Assembly: GCA_009649675.1 (NCBI GenBank)
Contig: WJPL01000001.1
Coordinates: 1,198,469 to 1,262,468 of the forward strand
From: Alphaproteobacteria bacterium HT1-32
GTDB lineage: Bacteria > Pseudomonadota > Alphaproteobacteria > Rhodospirillales > HT1-32
DNA length: 64,000 nucleotides
Direction of reading: 5' to 3'
Notes under the pieces: generated by a model
What the model was told of the DNA's origin: nothing
What the model saw: only the letters and a program-made list of their open reading frames with translations
The model's database searches: none
Shown here: piece after piece, positions 39,138 to 48,169 of the stretch
Layout of the letters: each line of letters starts with the position of its first letter
How positions within the stretch are numbered: the first letter of the stretch is position 1
Made by a program: the position numbers and the translations under genes

Positions 39138-39165
39138 GATACGGGGCTGTATTGACGGAGTTTCA
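39138..39165 (-). promoter_or_regulatory. ECF-type promoter before the DUF7282-like gene
   Basis: On the minus strand, TGAAAC (39160-39165) is followed after 16 bp by CGTATC (39138-39143), the AAC and CGT elements and spacing typical of ECF sigma promoters. It would start a leader of roughly 100 nt before the ATG at 39030. No sigma-70 promoter of comparable quality is seen here. Confidence 0.55.
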
Positions 39166-39217
39166 GAAACCCGGAAAAATTTTGTTCCGGATCGTTCCCG
39201 GCAGACCGGGGCAGGCT

Positions 39218-39940
39218 TTAATTCGATGCTGGCAGCAGGTGTCCGTGCAGGGCCGGGCCTGTCGGTTTGCCGGTGGGAGAACCGCCGGGCGGCTCGATAC
39301 TGATACCGAAAGTCGCCGACATGATCGATTCTCGTGTCAGTTCGGGCAGGCGTTTGCGGGTCGGGTTTTCGGGACCGGCCAGCAAGCCCAGAGATTGCGG
39401 TCCCTCACCCAGACCGTCAGCAATCATCCAGAGTTGAAACGCCTTGTCCTCTGCGGGCCGGGCTGCAACCGGGCGGATCGTCAGTTCCCGGGTTTCCAGA
39501 TTGACTGACAGCAGGAACGACGGTGCCTGATCGCCTTCCTGAAACACTGCAACGAACTGCTGGTCGACCGGAATACGGGTCGCCTCACCATAGATGACAA
39601 AAGCGGCCAGACCAGCGGCGACGGCCCAGGCGGCAATAGCCGAGCGACGCCAGCGCCCGACCCGCCGATGCAGATGTACAACGGTATGGCCACCCGTTTC
39701 CGTCGCCGGGGCTGATGGCAGACGGGCCTGAATCCGGGCGAGCAGATCCGGTGAGGGTGCGGCATCCGCAACCTGATCGAGCAACGGCGACAACCGGTTT
39801 TCCCAGTCCCGGATCGCTGCATCCAGATCCGGACTGGTCAGGCGCAGGCGCTCGACATCGGCCCGCTCACGGGCGTCGAGTGTCCCCAGCACATATTCAC
39901 CTGCCAGTTCGTCGAGAGTTTCCGGTTCCATATCGCTCAT
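39218..39940 (-). CDS. anti-sigma factor, RskA type
   Basis: 240 residues from MSDMEPETL. Cytoplasmic N-terminus with the anti-sigma fold (LDELAGEYVLGTLDARERADVERL), one transmembrane helix (AIAAWAVAAGLAAFVIYG, about residues 100-118), and a periplasmic RskA domain with AFQLWMIADG, PQSLGLL and the closing ISIEPPGGSPTGKPTGPAL. It lacks the HxxxCxxC zinc motif, as in SigK-RskA systems. The start overlaps the sigma gene stop (ATGA), so the pair is co-translated. Release is expected through regulated proteolysis. Confidence 0.92.
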   Translation of the reverse strand: MSDMEPETLDELAGEYVLGTLDARERADVERLRLTSPDLDAAIRDWENRLSPLLDQVADAAPSPDLLARIQARLPSAPATETGGHTVVHLHRRVGRWRRSAIAAWAVAAGLAAFVIYGEATRIPVDQQFVAVFQEGDQAPSFLLSVNLETRELTIRPVAARPAEDKAFQLWMIADGLGEGPQSLGLLAGPENPTRKRLPELTRESIMSATFGISIEPPGGSPTGKPTGPALHGHLLPASN

Positions 39941-40503
39941 GACCCAAGGCATTCACGTAATTGTACCAGGCTCCGGCGGAGCCAGGTCTTGATCGTATTC
40001 ACGGGCTGCCCGTACCTGTCGGCCAGTTCCTGCCGCGACATGCCGTTCAGATAAGCCTGCCGGACCATATCGGCACGGTCGGCTTCCAGACCGTCCAGAC
40101 AGGCTTCCAGCTGTCGGGCATCCTCGCTTTGTTCCATTGCGTCCAGCGCCCCCGGTGTCTCATCGGGAATTTCCGGCAGGTCGTCATCGCCACCTACAAT
40201 TGACAGCTGGTGTCGCCGAACCTCATCAATCGCCCGGTTGCGGGCAATCGTCGCCATCCAGGTGATCGGGGAGGCACGCTCGCGATCAAAGCTGCCCGCA
40301 CGCTCCCAGATTCTGAGATAGACCTCCTGCAGCAGATCTTCCGCCCTGTCCCGTCGGTGCAAGATACGGAGCAGGATACCGAATAGTTTCAGGGATGTGG
40401 CATCATAGAGCGCCGCAAACGCATTCCGGTCACCCGCAGCCACCTGTGCCAGCAGATCAGCAACATCGCTGACGGTCCGGCCCCTCGGCAGCAGGTCTGT
40501 CAT
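39937..40503 (-). CDS. ECF RNA polymerase sigma factor
   Basis: 188 residues. Region 2: LYDATSLKLFGILLRILHRRDRAEDLLQEVYLRIWERAGSF and ITWMATIARNRAIDEVRR. Region 4: MVRQAYLNGMSRQELADRYGQPVNTIKTWLRRSLVQLREC. No region 3, so a group IV sigma factor of the SigK/RpoT-like type controlled by the adjoining RskA protein. It begins only 6 bp after prmA, with a GGAAG touching the ATG, and is therefore probably co-transcribed with uvrD and prmA rather than autoregulated from its own promoter. Confidence 0.92.
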   Translation of the reverse strand: MTDLLPRGRTVSDVADLLAQVAAGDRNAFAALYDATSLKLFGILLRILHRRDRAEDLLQEVYLRIWERAGSFDRERASPITWMATIARNRAIDEVRRHQLSIVGGDDDLPEIPDETPGALDAMEQSEDARQLEACLDGLEADRADMVRQAYLNGMSRQELADRYGQPVNTIKTWLRRSLVQLRECLGS

Positions 40504-40509
40504 CTTCCG

Positions 40510-41403
40510 CTAGTCCCGATGCAGGACAAGAGCAGTCCAGCCGTCAATCCGAAACTGCCGGACGAGGCGAAGCCCGCGGGGGCGGTAAGCGGCAAGCACC
40601 CGCTGTTCCTGATGATTGAGCAGGCCGGAAAGCACCAGATTACCGCCGGGTGCCAGACTGGTAACGATATCCCCGGCAAGACGGATCAGCGGGCGGGCCA
40701 GAATATTGGCGACCACCAGATCATAAGGTGCCGTCTCACGGATTGTCGGATGCTTCAGCCCGTCCGTTGTCAGGCAGGTCAGCAGCGGCCCGACGCCGTT
40801 CTGCCAGGCATTCTCCTGTGCGACCTCCACCGCCACCGGATCAATGTCCGAAGCGACCACCGGTCGAAGATGGCGCTTGGCCACCGCCATGCCCAGAATC
40901 GCCGTACCGCAACCCAGATCCAGTGTGTATTCGGGACGGCGTTCATGGCGCGCCAGATGGTCGATCGCCATCAGGCAGGCCCGCGTCGTTGCATGTTCGC
41001 CCGACCCGAAAGCCGCGCCCGCATCCACCTTCAGGGCGATGCTGCCAACCGGCGGGCGTTCCGCCCAGTGTGAGCCGTGAACGAAAAACCGGCCGGCCTG
41101 CATCGGCGGGAAGCTTTGCAGATTTTCCATGACCCAGTCGGTGCCGGGTATTTCTTCGGTCCTGATCTGCGGCGGGGTAATCCGGCAGGCCGCAGAAATC
41201 ACCGAAAGATCCGAGATAAAGGCGCGGACATCCGGCCTGTCCTGAAAAATGCTGGTGAAGCGCCAGAGGCCGGCGACTTCATCCTTCATCATCGCCATGC
41301 TGTCAGAGGCATCCGATATAAACTCGGCAAACATGCCCTCCATACCCTCCGGCACATCAAATTCAATACGCCAGACGGCAGCATGGACAGGTTTTCGGCT
41401 CAT
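40510..41403 (-). CDS. prmA: ribosomal protein L11 methyltransferase
   Basis: 297 residues. An N-terminal substrate-recognition domain is followed by the SAM-binding Rossmann core: LDLGCGTAILGMAVAKRH (motif I), VASDIDPVAVEVAQENAWQNGV, and VVANILARPLIRLA (catalytic motif). AFGSGEHATTRACL before the core is diagnostic for PrmA, which trimethylates several L11 residues. The start overlaps the uvrD stop by 4 bp. Confidence 0.93.
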   Translation of the reverse strand: MSRKPVHAAVWRIEFDVPEGMEGMFAEFISDASDSMAMMKDEVAGLWRFTSIFQDRPDVRAFISDLSVISAACRITPPQIRTEEIPGTDWVMENLQSFPPMQAGRFFVHGSHWAERPPVGSIALKVDAGAAFGSGEHATTRACLMAIDHLARHERRPEYTLDLGCGTAILGMAVAKRHLRPVVASDIDPVAVEVAQENAWQNGVGPLLTCLTTDGLKHPTIRETAPYDLVVANILARPLIRLAGDIVTSLAPGGNLVLSGLLNHQEQRVLAAYRPRGLRLVRQFRIDGWTALVLHRD

Positions 41404-43652
41404 GGTTTTTCCACAAAAGAATCGATGACTTTTTTCACGCCGGCTTTCTCAAAACTGATCTCCAGCCGGTTATCCTCAACGGAGATCACCGCGCCATACC
41501 CGAATTTCTGATGAAACACACGCTCGCCGACATCAAAAGCGGCCTGGCGTTTTGGCCGGTCCGCCACTTCCCATGCCGAAGCCTCAATGGTTTTCCCGGC
41601 AAAGGGACGGCGTGTGGCAGCCGGGTTCCAGCCCCAGCTGTTGGTCTGCCGGTCCTTGAATCCCATCCCGGACATCCGGGTAACGTGATCTTCCGGCAAT
41701 TCCTCAATAAAGCGCGATGGCAGGGCGCTTTGCCACTGGTTGTAAATCCGCCGGTTGGCCGCATGGAAGATTTTCGACAGGCGCTTGGCGCGGGTAATGC
41801 CGACATAGGCAAGACGGCGTTCTTCCTCCAGCCCGGCAACACCGCTTTCATCCAGTGCACGCTGATGCGGAAACAGCCCTTCTTCCCAGCCGACCAGGAA
41901 AACCGTATCAAATTCCAGACCCTTGGCTGCATGCAGGGTCATCACCGTGACTTTTTCGATATCGCCGGATTCATCATTCTCCATCACCAGCGAGATATGT
42001 TCGAGAAAGCCTTCAATGCTCTCGAACTCATCCAGCGCCGAAACGAATTCTTTCAGGTTCTCCAGCCGTCCCGGTGCTTCCGGTGACTTGTCGAACTGCC
42101 ACATCTCCGTATAGCCGCTTTCTTCCAGCACGGTCGCCGCCAGCTCGCCGGAGGGCATACCGTTCAGCAGGCTGCGCCAGCGCAGGAAATTCTCAACCAG
42201 ATCTGAGAGCGTCTTTCGGGCCTTCGGCTTCAGTTCCTCGGTCTCGACAATCAGCCTTGTGGCCTCAAACAGCGGTACACCTTTGGCGCGGGCCAGCATA
42301 TGGACTTCCCGCATCGTTGCCGGACCAAGCCCGCGCTTCGGCTTGTTGATGATCCGTTCATAGGCGAGGTCATCATCTGGCTGGGCAACAAGACGGAGGT
42401 AAGCAATGGCGTCGCGGACTTCCATCCGCTCATAGAACCTTGGGCCGCCAATAACCCGGTAGGGAATACCCAGCGTTATCAGCCGTTCTTCAAATTCACG
42501 GGTCTGGAAGCCTGCACGCACCAGCACGGCCATTTCAGACAGCGGGATTTTCTTGCGTTGCAGGCTCTCGATCTCGTCACAGACGGTCCGGGCTTCCTCT
42601 TCGCCATCCCAGACGCTGTGAATCTCGACCTTCTCGCCATCATCAATGTCGGTCCAGAGTGTCTTGCCAAGCCGGTCGGTGTTGTTGGCGATGACCGCCG
42701 AAGCCGCACCAAGAATATGCGGGGTCGACCGGTAGTTCCGTTCCAGCCGCACCACGGTCGGGTTCGGGAAATCCTTCTCAAACCGCAGGATGTTACCGAC
42801 TTCCGCGCCGCGCCAGGAGAAAATCGACTGATCGTCATCCCCGACACAGCAGATATTCCCCTTGTTCCCGGCCAGCAGGCGAAGCCACAGATACTGAGCA
42901 ACGTTGGTATCCTGATATTCATCGACCAGCAGATAGCGGAAGCGGTGACGATATTCTTCCAGCACATCCGTATGTTCGGTGAACAGGGTCAGGCAATGCA
43001 GCAGCAGGTCGCCGAAATCTGCCGCATTCAGGGTTCGCAGCCGCTCCTGATACTGGGCGTAGAGTCTGGCGATCCGTCCGTCCGCCGCTTCACCGCCATC
43101 TGTCGAGTCGCTGACCTTGTCCGGCCCCTGACCACGGTCTTTCCAGCGCTGTATCACACCCATCAGACTCTGGGCCGGCCATTTCTTGGAATCGACGCCT
43201 TCAGCTTCCATCAGCTGTTTCAGCAACCGCTGCTGATCGTCCGTATCCAGAATGGTAAAGTTGGATTTCAGTCCGATCCGTTCTGCATGGCGACGCAGAA
43301 TACGGACAGACAGGGAGTGAAAAGTACCAAGCCAGAGGCCCTCGATCGGGCGGCCCAGCATCCCGGCGATACGGTCCTTCATCTCGCGGGCGGCCTTGTT
43401 GGTAAAGGTCACCGCCAGAATTTCCCCGGACCGGGCTTTCTGCGTCGTCAGCAAATGCACAAAACGGGTGGTCAGCACCCGCGTCTTGCCGGTTCCCGCA
43501 CCTGCCAGCACCAGCACGCCGCCTTCCGTGGTCACAACAGCCTCCCGCTGTTCCGGATTCAAACCATCCAGATAGGCGGGAGCGACAGGAGGAGCGACAC
43601 TGCCGACGGGCGGCGCATCATCGAAATCCGAGAGGGCAAAAGGATCGGTCAT
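41400..43652 (-). CDS. uvrD: ATP-dependent DNA helicase UvrD/PcrA
   Basis: 750 residues. SF1A helicase motifs in order: LNPEQREAV (Q), AGAGTGKTRVL (I), FTNKAAREM (Ia), YLLVDEYQDTN (II), VGDDDQSIFSWRGA (III), RLERNYRST (IV), VMTLHAAKGLEFDTVFLVG (V), EERRLAYVGITRAK (VI). A C-terminal Tudor-like domain (FDVGERVFHQKFGYGAVISVEDNRLEISFEKAG) ends the protein, as in PcrA. It acts in mismatch and excision repair and in removing RNA polymerase. MTDPFALSDF at 43652 is chosen over an upstream in-frame start at 43673. Confidence 0.96.
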   Translation of the reverse strand: MTDPFALSDFDDAPPVGSVAPPVAPAYLDGLNPEQREAVVTTEGGVLVLAGAGTGKTRVLTTRFVHLLTTQKARSGEILAVTFTNKAAREMKDRIAGMLGRPIEGLWLGTFHSLSVRILRRHAERIGLKSNFTILDTDDQQRLLKQLMEAEGVDSKKWPAQSLMGVIQRWKDRGQGPDKVSDSTDGGEAADGRIARLYAQYQERLRTLNAADFGDLLLHCLTLFTEHTDVLEEYRHRFRYLLVDEYQDTNVAQYLWLRLLAGNKGNICCVGDDDQSIFSWRGAEVGNILRFEKDFPNPTVVRLERNYRSTPHILGAASAVIANNTDRLGKTLWTDIDDGEKVEIHSVWDGEEEARTVCDEIESLQRKKIPLSEMAVLVRAGFQTREFEERLITLGIPYRVIGGPRFYERMEVRDAIAYLRLVAQPDDDLAYERIINKPKRGLGPATMREVHMLARAKGVPLFEATRLIVETEELKPKARKTLSDLVENFLRWRSLLNGMPSGELAATVLEESGYTEMWQFDKSPEAPGRLENLKEFVSALDEFESIEGFLEHISLVMENDESGDIEKVTVMTLHAAKGLEFDTVFLVGWEEGLFPHQRALDESGVAGLEEERRLAYVGITRAKRLSKIFHAANRRIYNQWQSALPSRFIEELPEDHVTRMSGMGFKDRQTNSWGWNPAATRRPFAGKTIEASAWEVADRPKRQAAFDVGERVFHQKFGYGAVISVEDNRLEISFEKAGVKKVIDSFVEKP

Positions 43653-43735
43653 ATCGCCTCTATAGCATGGCATTCCGGCGTGGTTAATGCCGTGACGGAG
43701 TTTATTTTCGCATAGCCCGGCGCAGACGTGGAAGG

Positions 43736-44893
43736 TCAGGCTATCAGCCCAAGCGACGGCTGGTCAGGCCAGAGCGACGGCACCTCCCACCATGACTGAA
43801 GAATGGTGCTGTAGAGCTGACGAAAATCCGTCGTATATCGCAGATCGCCATTCTCCAGCGATGCCAGTGACGGAGCCTGACCATGAAACCCGCCCCGGAC
43901 CCGGCCACCCAGCAGGAAATGCGGGGCCGCTGTCCCGTGATCAGTACCACCGGAACCGTTTTCGGCCGCGCGGCGACCAAATTCCGAATAGGTCATTACC
44001 AGTATCCGGTCCCACAGACCCGCCGCCAGCATTGACCCCCGGAAGGCGGCCAGCGCCGCGCCGACCTCCTCCAGCAGCCTGTGCTGCGTTGAAACCTGAT
44101 TAATGTGCGTATCAAATCCGCCAAGCGTCACCTTGATGACGGCAACCTGTGCCTGTCCCGCAATGACCCGCGCCGCCAGTTCAAGCTGCTGACCAAGCCC
44201 GGTCTTCGGGAAGGCAAGGCCCGGGGCTGTTGCAGCAATGCCGTCACCGGCCAAACCTGCCGCCGCACGGTCGATCTCTGCCTGCACCCGGACAATATGC
44301 TGCAGGACAGGGTTTGATCCGGCTTCTGCCGACAGTGCCGGACTGCGTTTTGCATCCCTGACAAACCGACCGGGGTTGCGCAGTTCAACAAACCGCTTCG
44401 CACCGGCCAGCGGTCCGGCTCCGTCATGCCCCAGCACCAGCCCTTCTGTCGTAAAATCGCCGGGCGGCGCTTCCCGGCTGAACAGCTGTGCCAGCCAGCC
44501 CTGTGTCAGCACCTCGGCAGAATCAGATGCCGTGTCCCAGATATCGATGGACCGGAAATGACTGCGGTCCGGATCGGGATAACCGACACCCTGCACCACC
44601 GCCAGGTCCCCGTCCCGCCAGGCCGGCATCAGTGATGCCAGCGCCGTATTCAGGCCAAACCGTTCATCCAGCCGGGCCAGCCGGTCGCCGGACAGGGCAA
44701 TACCGGGGCGAAGCTGGCGATAAAGCGGGTCAGTCTGCGGAACGATCATGTTCAGCCCGTCATTGCCGCCCGCCAGTTCGACCAGCACCAGAATCCGCGA
44801 CCAGTTCCCTGCCAGAGCCATCCGCGGACTGAGCGCCAGTAAGGGAAGCACCCCCATACCGGCCAGCAGATGTCGACGACTGATATCCATCAT
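43736..44893 (-). CDS. DUF1501 secreted protein (Tat substrate)
   Basis: 385 residues. The N-terminus DISRRHLLAGMGVLPLLALSPRMALAG has a twin-arginine signal. The core is the DUF1501 sulfatase-like fold: LVELAGGNDGLNMIVP, SHFRSIDIWDTAS, GGFDTHINQ, MTYSEFGRRAAENGSGGTDHGTAAPHFLLG. His and Asp residues in these motifs resemble the metal site of alkaline-phosphatase-like enzymes, but no activity is established. It follows the DUF1800 gene by 4 bp; the two families almost always occur together. Confidence 0.9.
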   Translation of the reverse strand: MMDISRRHLLAGMGVLPLLALSPRMALAGNWSRILVLVELAGGNDGLNMIVPQTDPLYRQLRPGIALSGDRLARLDERFGLNTALASLMPAWRDGDLAVVQGVGYPDPDRSHFRSIDIWDTASDSAEVLTQGWLAQLFSREAPPGDFTTEGLVLGHDGAGPLAGAKRFVELRNPGRFVRDAKRSPALSAEAGSNPVLQHIVRVQAEIDRAAAGLAGDGIAATAPGLAFPKTGLGQQLELAARVIAGQAQVAVIKVTLGGFDTHINQVSTQHRLLEEVGAALAAFRGSMLAAGLWDRILVMTYSEFGRRAAENGSGGTDHGTAAPHFLLGGRVRGGFHGQAPSLASLENGDLRYTTDFRQLYSTILQSWWEVPSLWPDQPSLGLIA

Positions 44894-44897
44894 TGCC

Positions 44898-46313
44898 TCA
44901 CTTCAGCTGAAAGACCGGGTCGGACAAAGTCATCGTCAGCAGCTTCACCCGGGAGGCGTCTGCCGGAACTGGCGTCAGTGGCGGCACCGGCAGCAGCAGC
45001 CGGACCAGTTCGGCCTTTGACAGATCACTTTCCACCAGTTCCGTCAGGCGCTGCCGCCCTGCCATCCTGTTTCTGCCAGCCCCCATACTGAAACGTCGTA
45101 TCAGGTCCTGTCGTGTCAGCAGGGTCGTGCTGTTGATCCAGTCAGTCCCGCCATCCCAGCCTTTTACCGTCGGCGGGTCGAAAATATCCTGCCCCAGTTC
45201 CCGGCCCATCCGCACCAGTGGCTCCGTACTCTCCGGAACCAGCCCGAACAGGCGGATGGTTCCGACCAGTATCTCCACCGGCGATTTCACCAGCATGCCG
45301 CGATGCCGGAGATCATAGAAACCATCCGACGTCAGAAGATGGCGGAGCGCCGCCGTGATGGAATAGCCGGAGCGGCGGAGGGTTCCGGCAATCGCTTCGA
45401 TCTCCTGCAAATCCGGCTCCGCTGAGACAAACTCGCGCCAGAGCTTCGCCGCGATGAAGCGGGCCGCTGCCGGTTGCTGAAAGACAATATCAAGGACCTC
45501 ATCAACCGAGAAGCTGCCGGATTGTCCGAAAACGGTTTTGATGCCGTCATCATGCAGCTTGCGGCTCTGCCGGACCACACCCTGTTGCTGGTTATACCGG
45601 ACACCGGAGAACGCCCGGGCGGCCTCCCGGATATCCCTTTCCGTATAATTGCCCGGACCAAGGGTAAACAGCTCGAACAGTTCCCGGGCAAAATTCTCGT
45701 TCGGAGCGTCCGCACTGTTCCGGTTGCCGTCGAGATAGATCAGCATTGCCGGATCACGGGCGATCATCCGGGCCAGTTCCCGGAAATCGCCAAACGCCCC
45801 GGCACGTAACAGCAGGTTTTGCCGATAGAGGAAAACCGGTTCCCTGACTTTCTTCAGCGATGAAGTGAAATGGTTATGCCAGAACAGCGTCATCCGTTCT
45901 GTAAAGGGGGAGGGTGTGACCACCATCTCCTGATACCACCAGCCTTTCAGCATTTCGCCCCGGCGCTTGCGCTGTTGCTGCAGCAACTGCCGTTCCTGCC
46001 CGGTCATGTCCCGGCGTTCAGCACCCGTTACCGGCCTGTCATCAACCCAGACAGGCGGCGGCGTGACCGGCTGGCGAAGGACTGACGATAACAACCGGTC
46101 AACGGCTTCCTGCCGGCTGAGCGACGCATAGTCCCGGATATCGGTAATTGTTGCCACACCAAAGCCGGTGCGGGACAGCAGATGCCGGGCCTCGGAAAGG
46201 CCCATGGCCCGGGAAGATGAATCTGCCTGCGGCCGTGTGACACAGGACAGCAAAATCAGGGAGCAGATCAGCACCCCCGGCCATCCCCATGCAACGCGAA
46301 CGCCGCTCAACAT
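44898..46313 (-). CDS. DUF1800 lipoprotein
   Basis: 471 residues from MLSGVRVAW. A hydrophobic stretch ends in LILLSC, a lipobox with Cys24, so an outer- or inner-membrane lipoprotein is predicted. The DUF1800 core is seen as ARHLLSRTGFGVAT, MTLFWHNHFTSSLKKV, LLRAGAFGDFRELARMIARDPAMLIYLDGNRNSADAPNENFARELFELFTLG, and IAAKLWREFVSA. Predicted helical; the HNHF and NENFAREL motifs are invariant in the family but of unknown function. The frame continues into the CLC gene up to 46373; 46313 fits the lipobox start. Confidence 0.88.
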   Translation of the reverse strand: MLSGVRVAWGWPGVLICSLILLSCVTRPQADSSSRAMGLSEARHLLSRTGFGVATITDIRDYASLSRQEAVDRLLSSVLRQPVTPPPVWVDDRPVTGAERRDMTGQERQLLQQQRKRRGEMLKGWWYQEMVVTPSPFTERMTLFWHNHFTSSLKKVREPVFLYRQNLLLRAGAFGDFRELARMIARDPAMLIYLDGNRNSADAPNENFARELFELFTLGPGNYTERDIREAARAFSGVRYNQQQGVVRQSRKLHDDGIKTVFGQSGSFSVDEVLDIVFQQPAAARFIAAKLWREFVSAEPDLQEIEAIAGTLRRSGYSITAALRHLLTSDGFYDLRHRGMLVKSPVEILVGTIRLFGLVPESTEPLVRMGRELGQDIFDPPTVKGWDGGTDWINSTTLLTRQDLIRRFSMGAGRNRMAGRQRLTELVESDLSKAELVRLLLPVPPLTPVPADASRVKLLTMTLSDPVFQLK

Positions 46314-46326
46314 GATTGACTGGTCC

Positions 46327-48096
46327 TCAGGCCCGGCCCTTGTCTTCCGCACGCAACCGGCGGAGAGCCGCATTATAACTGTTCAGCACATCCAGTTCGT
46401 GAACAAAACCGACAACTTCCTGAGAGTCCTCATCAGCGATCACCGGCAAATGCTCCTCCCCGGTATCCTCCATAATCTTCAGGGCCGCCTCAATATCTTC
46501 ATCGGCGCAAAGTGCAGGGGGGTGCTGCCGGGCCACATCGCCTGCATTGACGATCCCGTCGATGGAATGATCGAAAGCCACTTCCTGCAGATCAGACAGC
46601 ATGATCGTACCGAACAGCCGGTCCTTGTCATCAATGACAAACAGCTCGCCATGCGGGGCAACACAAAGCAGACCGCGTACCTGCTCGATATCGGCGGAGG
46701 TATGGACGGTCACAAAATCCGACTTCATGATATCACGGACATGGGTCGATTTGACCATCCGCCGTTCACGGCCACCTTCCAGACTGATGCCTTTACGCAC
46801 CAGCATCATTTCGAAGAAGCTGCGGCCATGGAACTGATCAGTCACCACCGAGGCAATCACCGAGCCGACCAGCACGGCAATGGTGATTGAGTAATCCCCC
46901 GTCATCTCGAAGATAATCAGGGTGGTGGAAATCGGCGCGCCCAGCACGGCACTTGCCGTCGCCCCCATACCAACCAGCGTATAGGCACCATGCCCCGATG
47001 ACAGATGCGGAAAAAAGTCGGTCGCGATGACACCGAAGGCCCCGCCCAGCATCGCCCCCATCACCAGCGCTGGGGAGAACACACCACCTCCGAAACCGCA
47101 GCCCAGGCTGATCGCAGTTGCTGCTGTCTTTGCCACCAGCACCGCAATCAAAAGCCACAGACCAAGCCGGTCATTCAGAGCCAGATCCGTCGTCTCGTAG
47201 CCAACACCCAGCACATGGGGAAACCAGATGGCAATCAGGCCAACCGCGGCCCCACCGGCTGCCGGACGCAGCCAGACCGGGATCGAGGTTTTCTTCACCA
47301 CATCTTCTGCAATGGTGACCGATTTCATGAAACTGATCGCCAATATCGCACTGCAAATACCCAGCAGGGCAAAGGCCGGAAATTCCCAGAACGACCGGAT
47401 ATCGTAAATCGGCAGCACAAAGGCCGGGAAATCGCCGAACCAGCTACGCGTCACCAGCGTTCCGGTAACACTGGCGATGACCACCGGTGCGAAAGCGCGC
47501 AGGGCATAATGTCCGACGACGACTTCATGGGCGAACAGGGCCCCCGCCAGCGGCGCGTTGAAACTGGCCGCAACAGCGGACGCCACCCCGCAGCCCAGCA
47601 GGGTGCGCATATTTGTCCGTCGCAGCCGCAACCGCTTTGAAATAACCGAGGCCAGAACCGCACCAAGATGTACTGCCGGACCTTCCCGGCCTACGGAAGC
47701 GCCCGAGCCAATCGACACAACACTGGCAAAAAATGCCGCAATGCCCGCTTTTCCGGTCATCTGGCCGTCTTTCAGGGCGGCGGCTTCCACGACATCCGTC
47801 ACCGCCTGCGGACCCGATTTCGGCATGACATACTTAAAGAACAGACCGATGGTCAGCCCGCCCAGAATCGGGGTGATCAGGATACGCCACCAGGGAAGAT
47901 CCTGGGCAAAACTGACGACCTGCTCTGTCGAAAACCCCATGTAAAGCCACTGGACAAGAGCAATCGCTTCACGCAGGGCAACAGCCCCCGCAGCAGCCGC
48001 GCCGCCGACAAGAAGCGCCAGCGCCGCCATGACAAGTTGATCGTTTCGAAAGAAACGTCGCAACAGAATCAGGCTATATCCAGGCTTCCAGCGCAC
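46327..48096 (-). CDS. CLC chloride channel/antiporter with C-terminal CBS pair
   Basis: 589 residues. The CLC core has GREGPAVHLG (with the gating glutamate) and GCGFGGGVFSPALVMGAMLGG (GGxFxP), but the first selectivity segment reads PKSGPQA instead of GSGIP. The C-terminus carries two CBS domains (VRDIMKSDFVTVHTSADIEQVR; GDVARQHPPALCADEDIEAALKIMEDTGEEHLPV), which usually bind adenine nucleotides and gate the channel. Direction of chloride/proton flow cannot be told. It ends 13 bp before the DUF1800 gene. Confidence 0.9.
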   Translation of the reverse strand: MRWKPGYSLILLRRFFRNDQLVMAALALLVGGAAAAGAVALREAIALVQWLYMGFSTEQVVSFAQDLPWWRILITPILGGLTIGLFFKYVMPKSGPQAVTDVVEAAALKDGQMTGKAGIAAFFASVVSIGSGASVGREGPAVHLGAVLASVISKRLRLRRTNMRTLLGCGVASAVAASFNAPLAGALFAHEVVVGHYALRAFAPVVIASVTGTLVTRSWFGDFPAFVLPIYDIRSFWEFPAFALLGICSAILAISFMKSVTIAEDVVKKTSIPVWLRPAAGGAAVGLIAIWFPHVLGVGYETTDLALNDRLGLWLLIAVLVAKTAATAISLGCGFGGGVFSPALVMGAMLGGAFGVIATDFFPHLSSGHGAYTLVGMGATASAVLGAPISTTLIIFEMTGDYSITIAVLVGSVIASVVTDQFHGRSFFEMMLVRKGISLEGGRERRMVKSTHVRDIMKSDFVTVHTSADIEQVRGLLCVAPHGELFVIDDKDRLFGTIMLSDLQEVAFDHSIDGIVNAGDVARQHPPALCADEDIEAALKIMEDTGEEHLPVIADEDSQEVVGFVHELDVLNSYNAALRRLRAEDKGRA

Positions 48097-48169
48097 TATA
48101 TCGGCTCCCGCGCCGGTGATGAATTCTTAGCAGTTAACAGTAAGGCGATGAAAAAACCCTTAGCGACGA

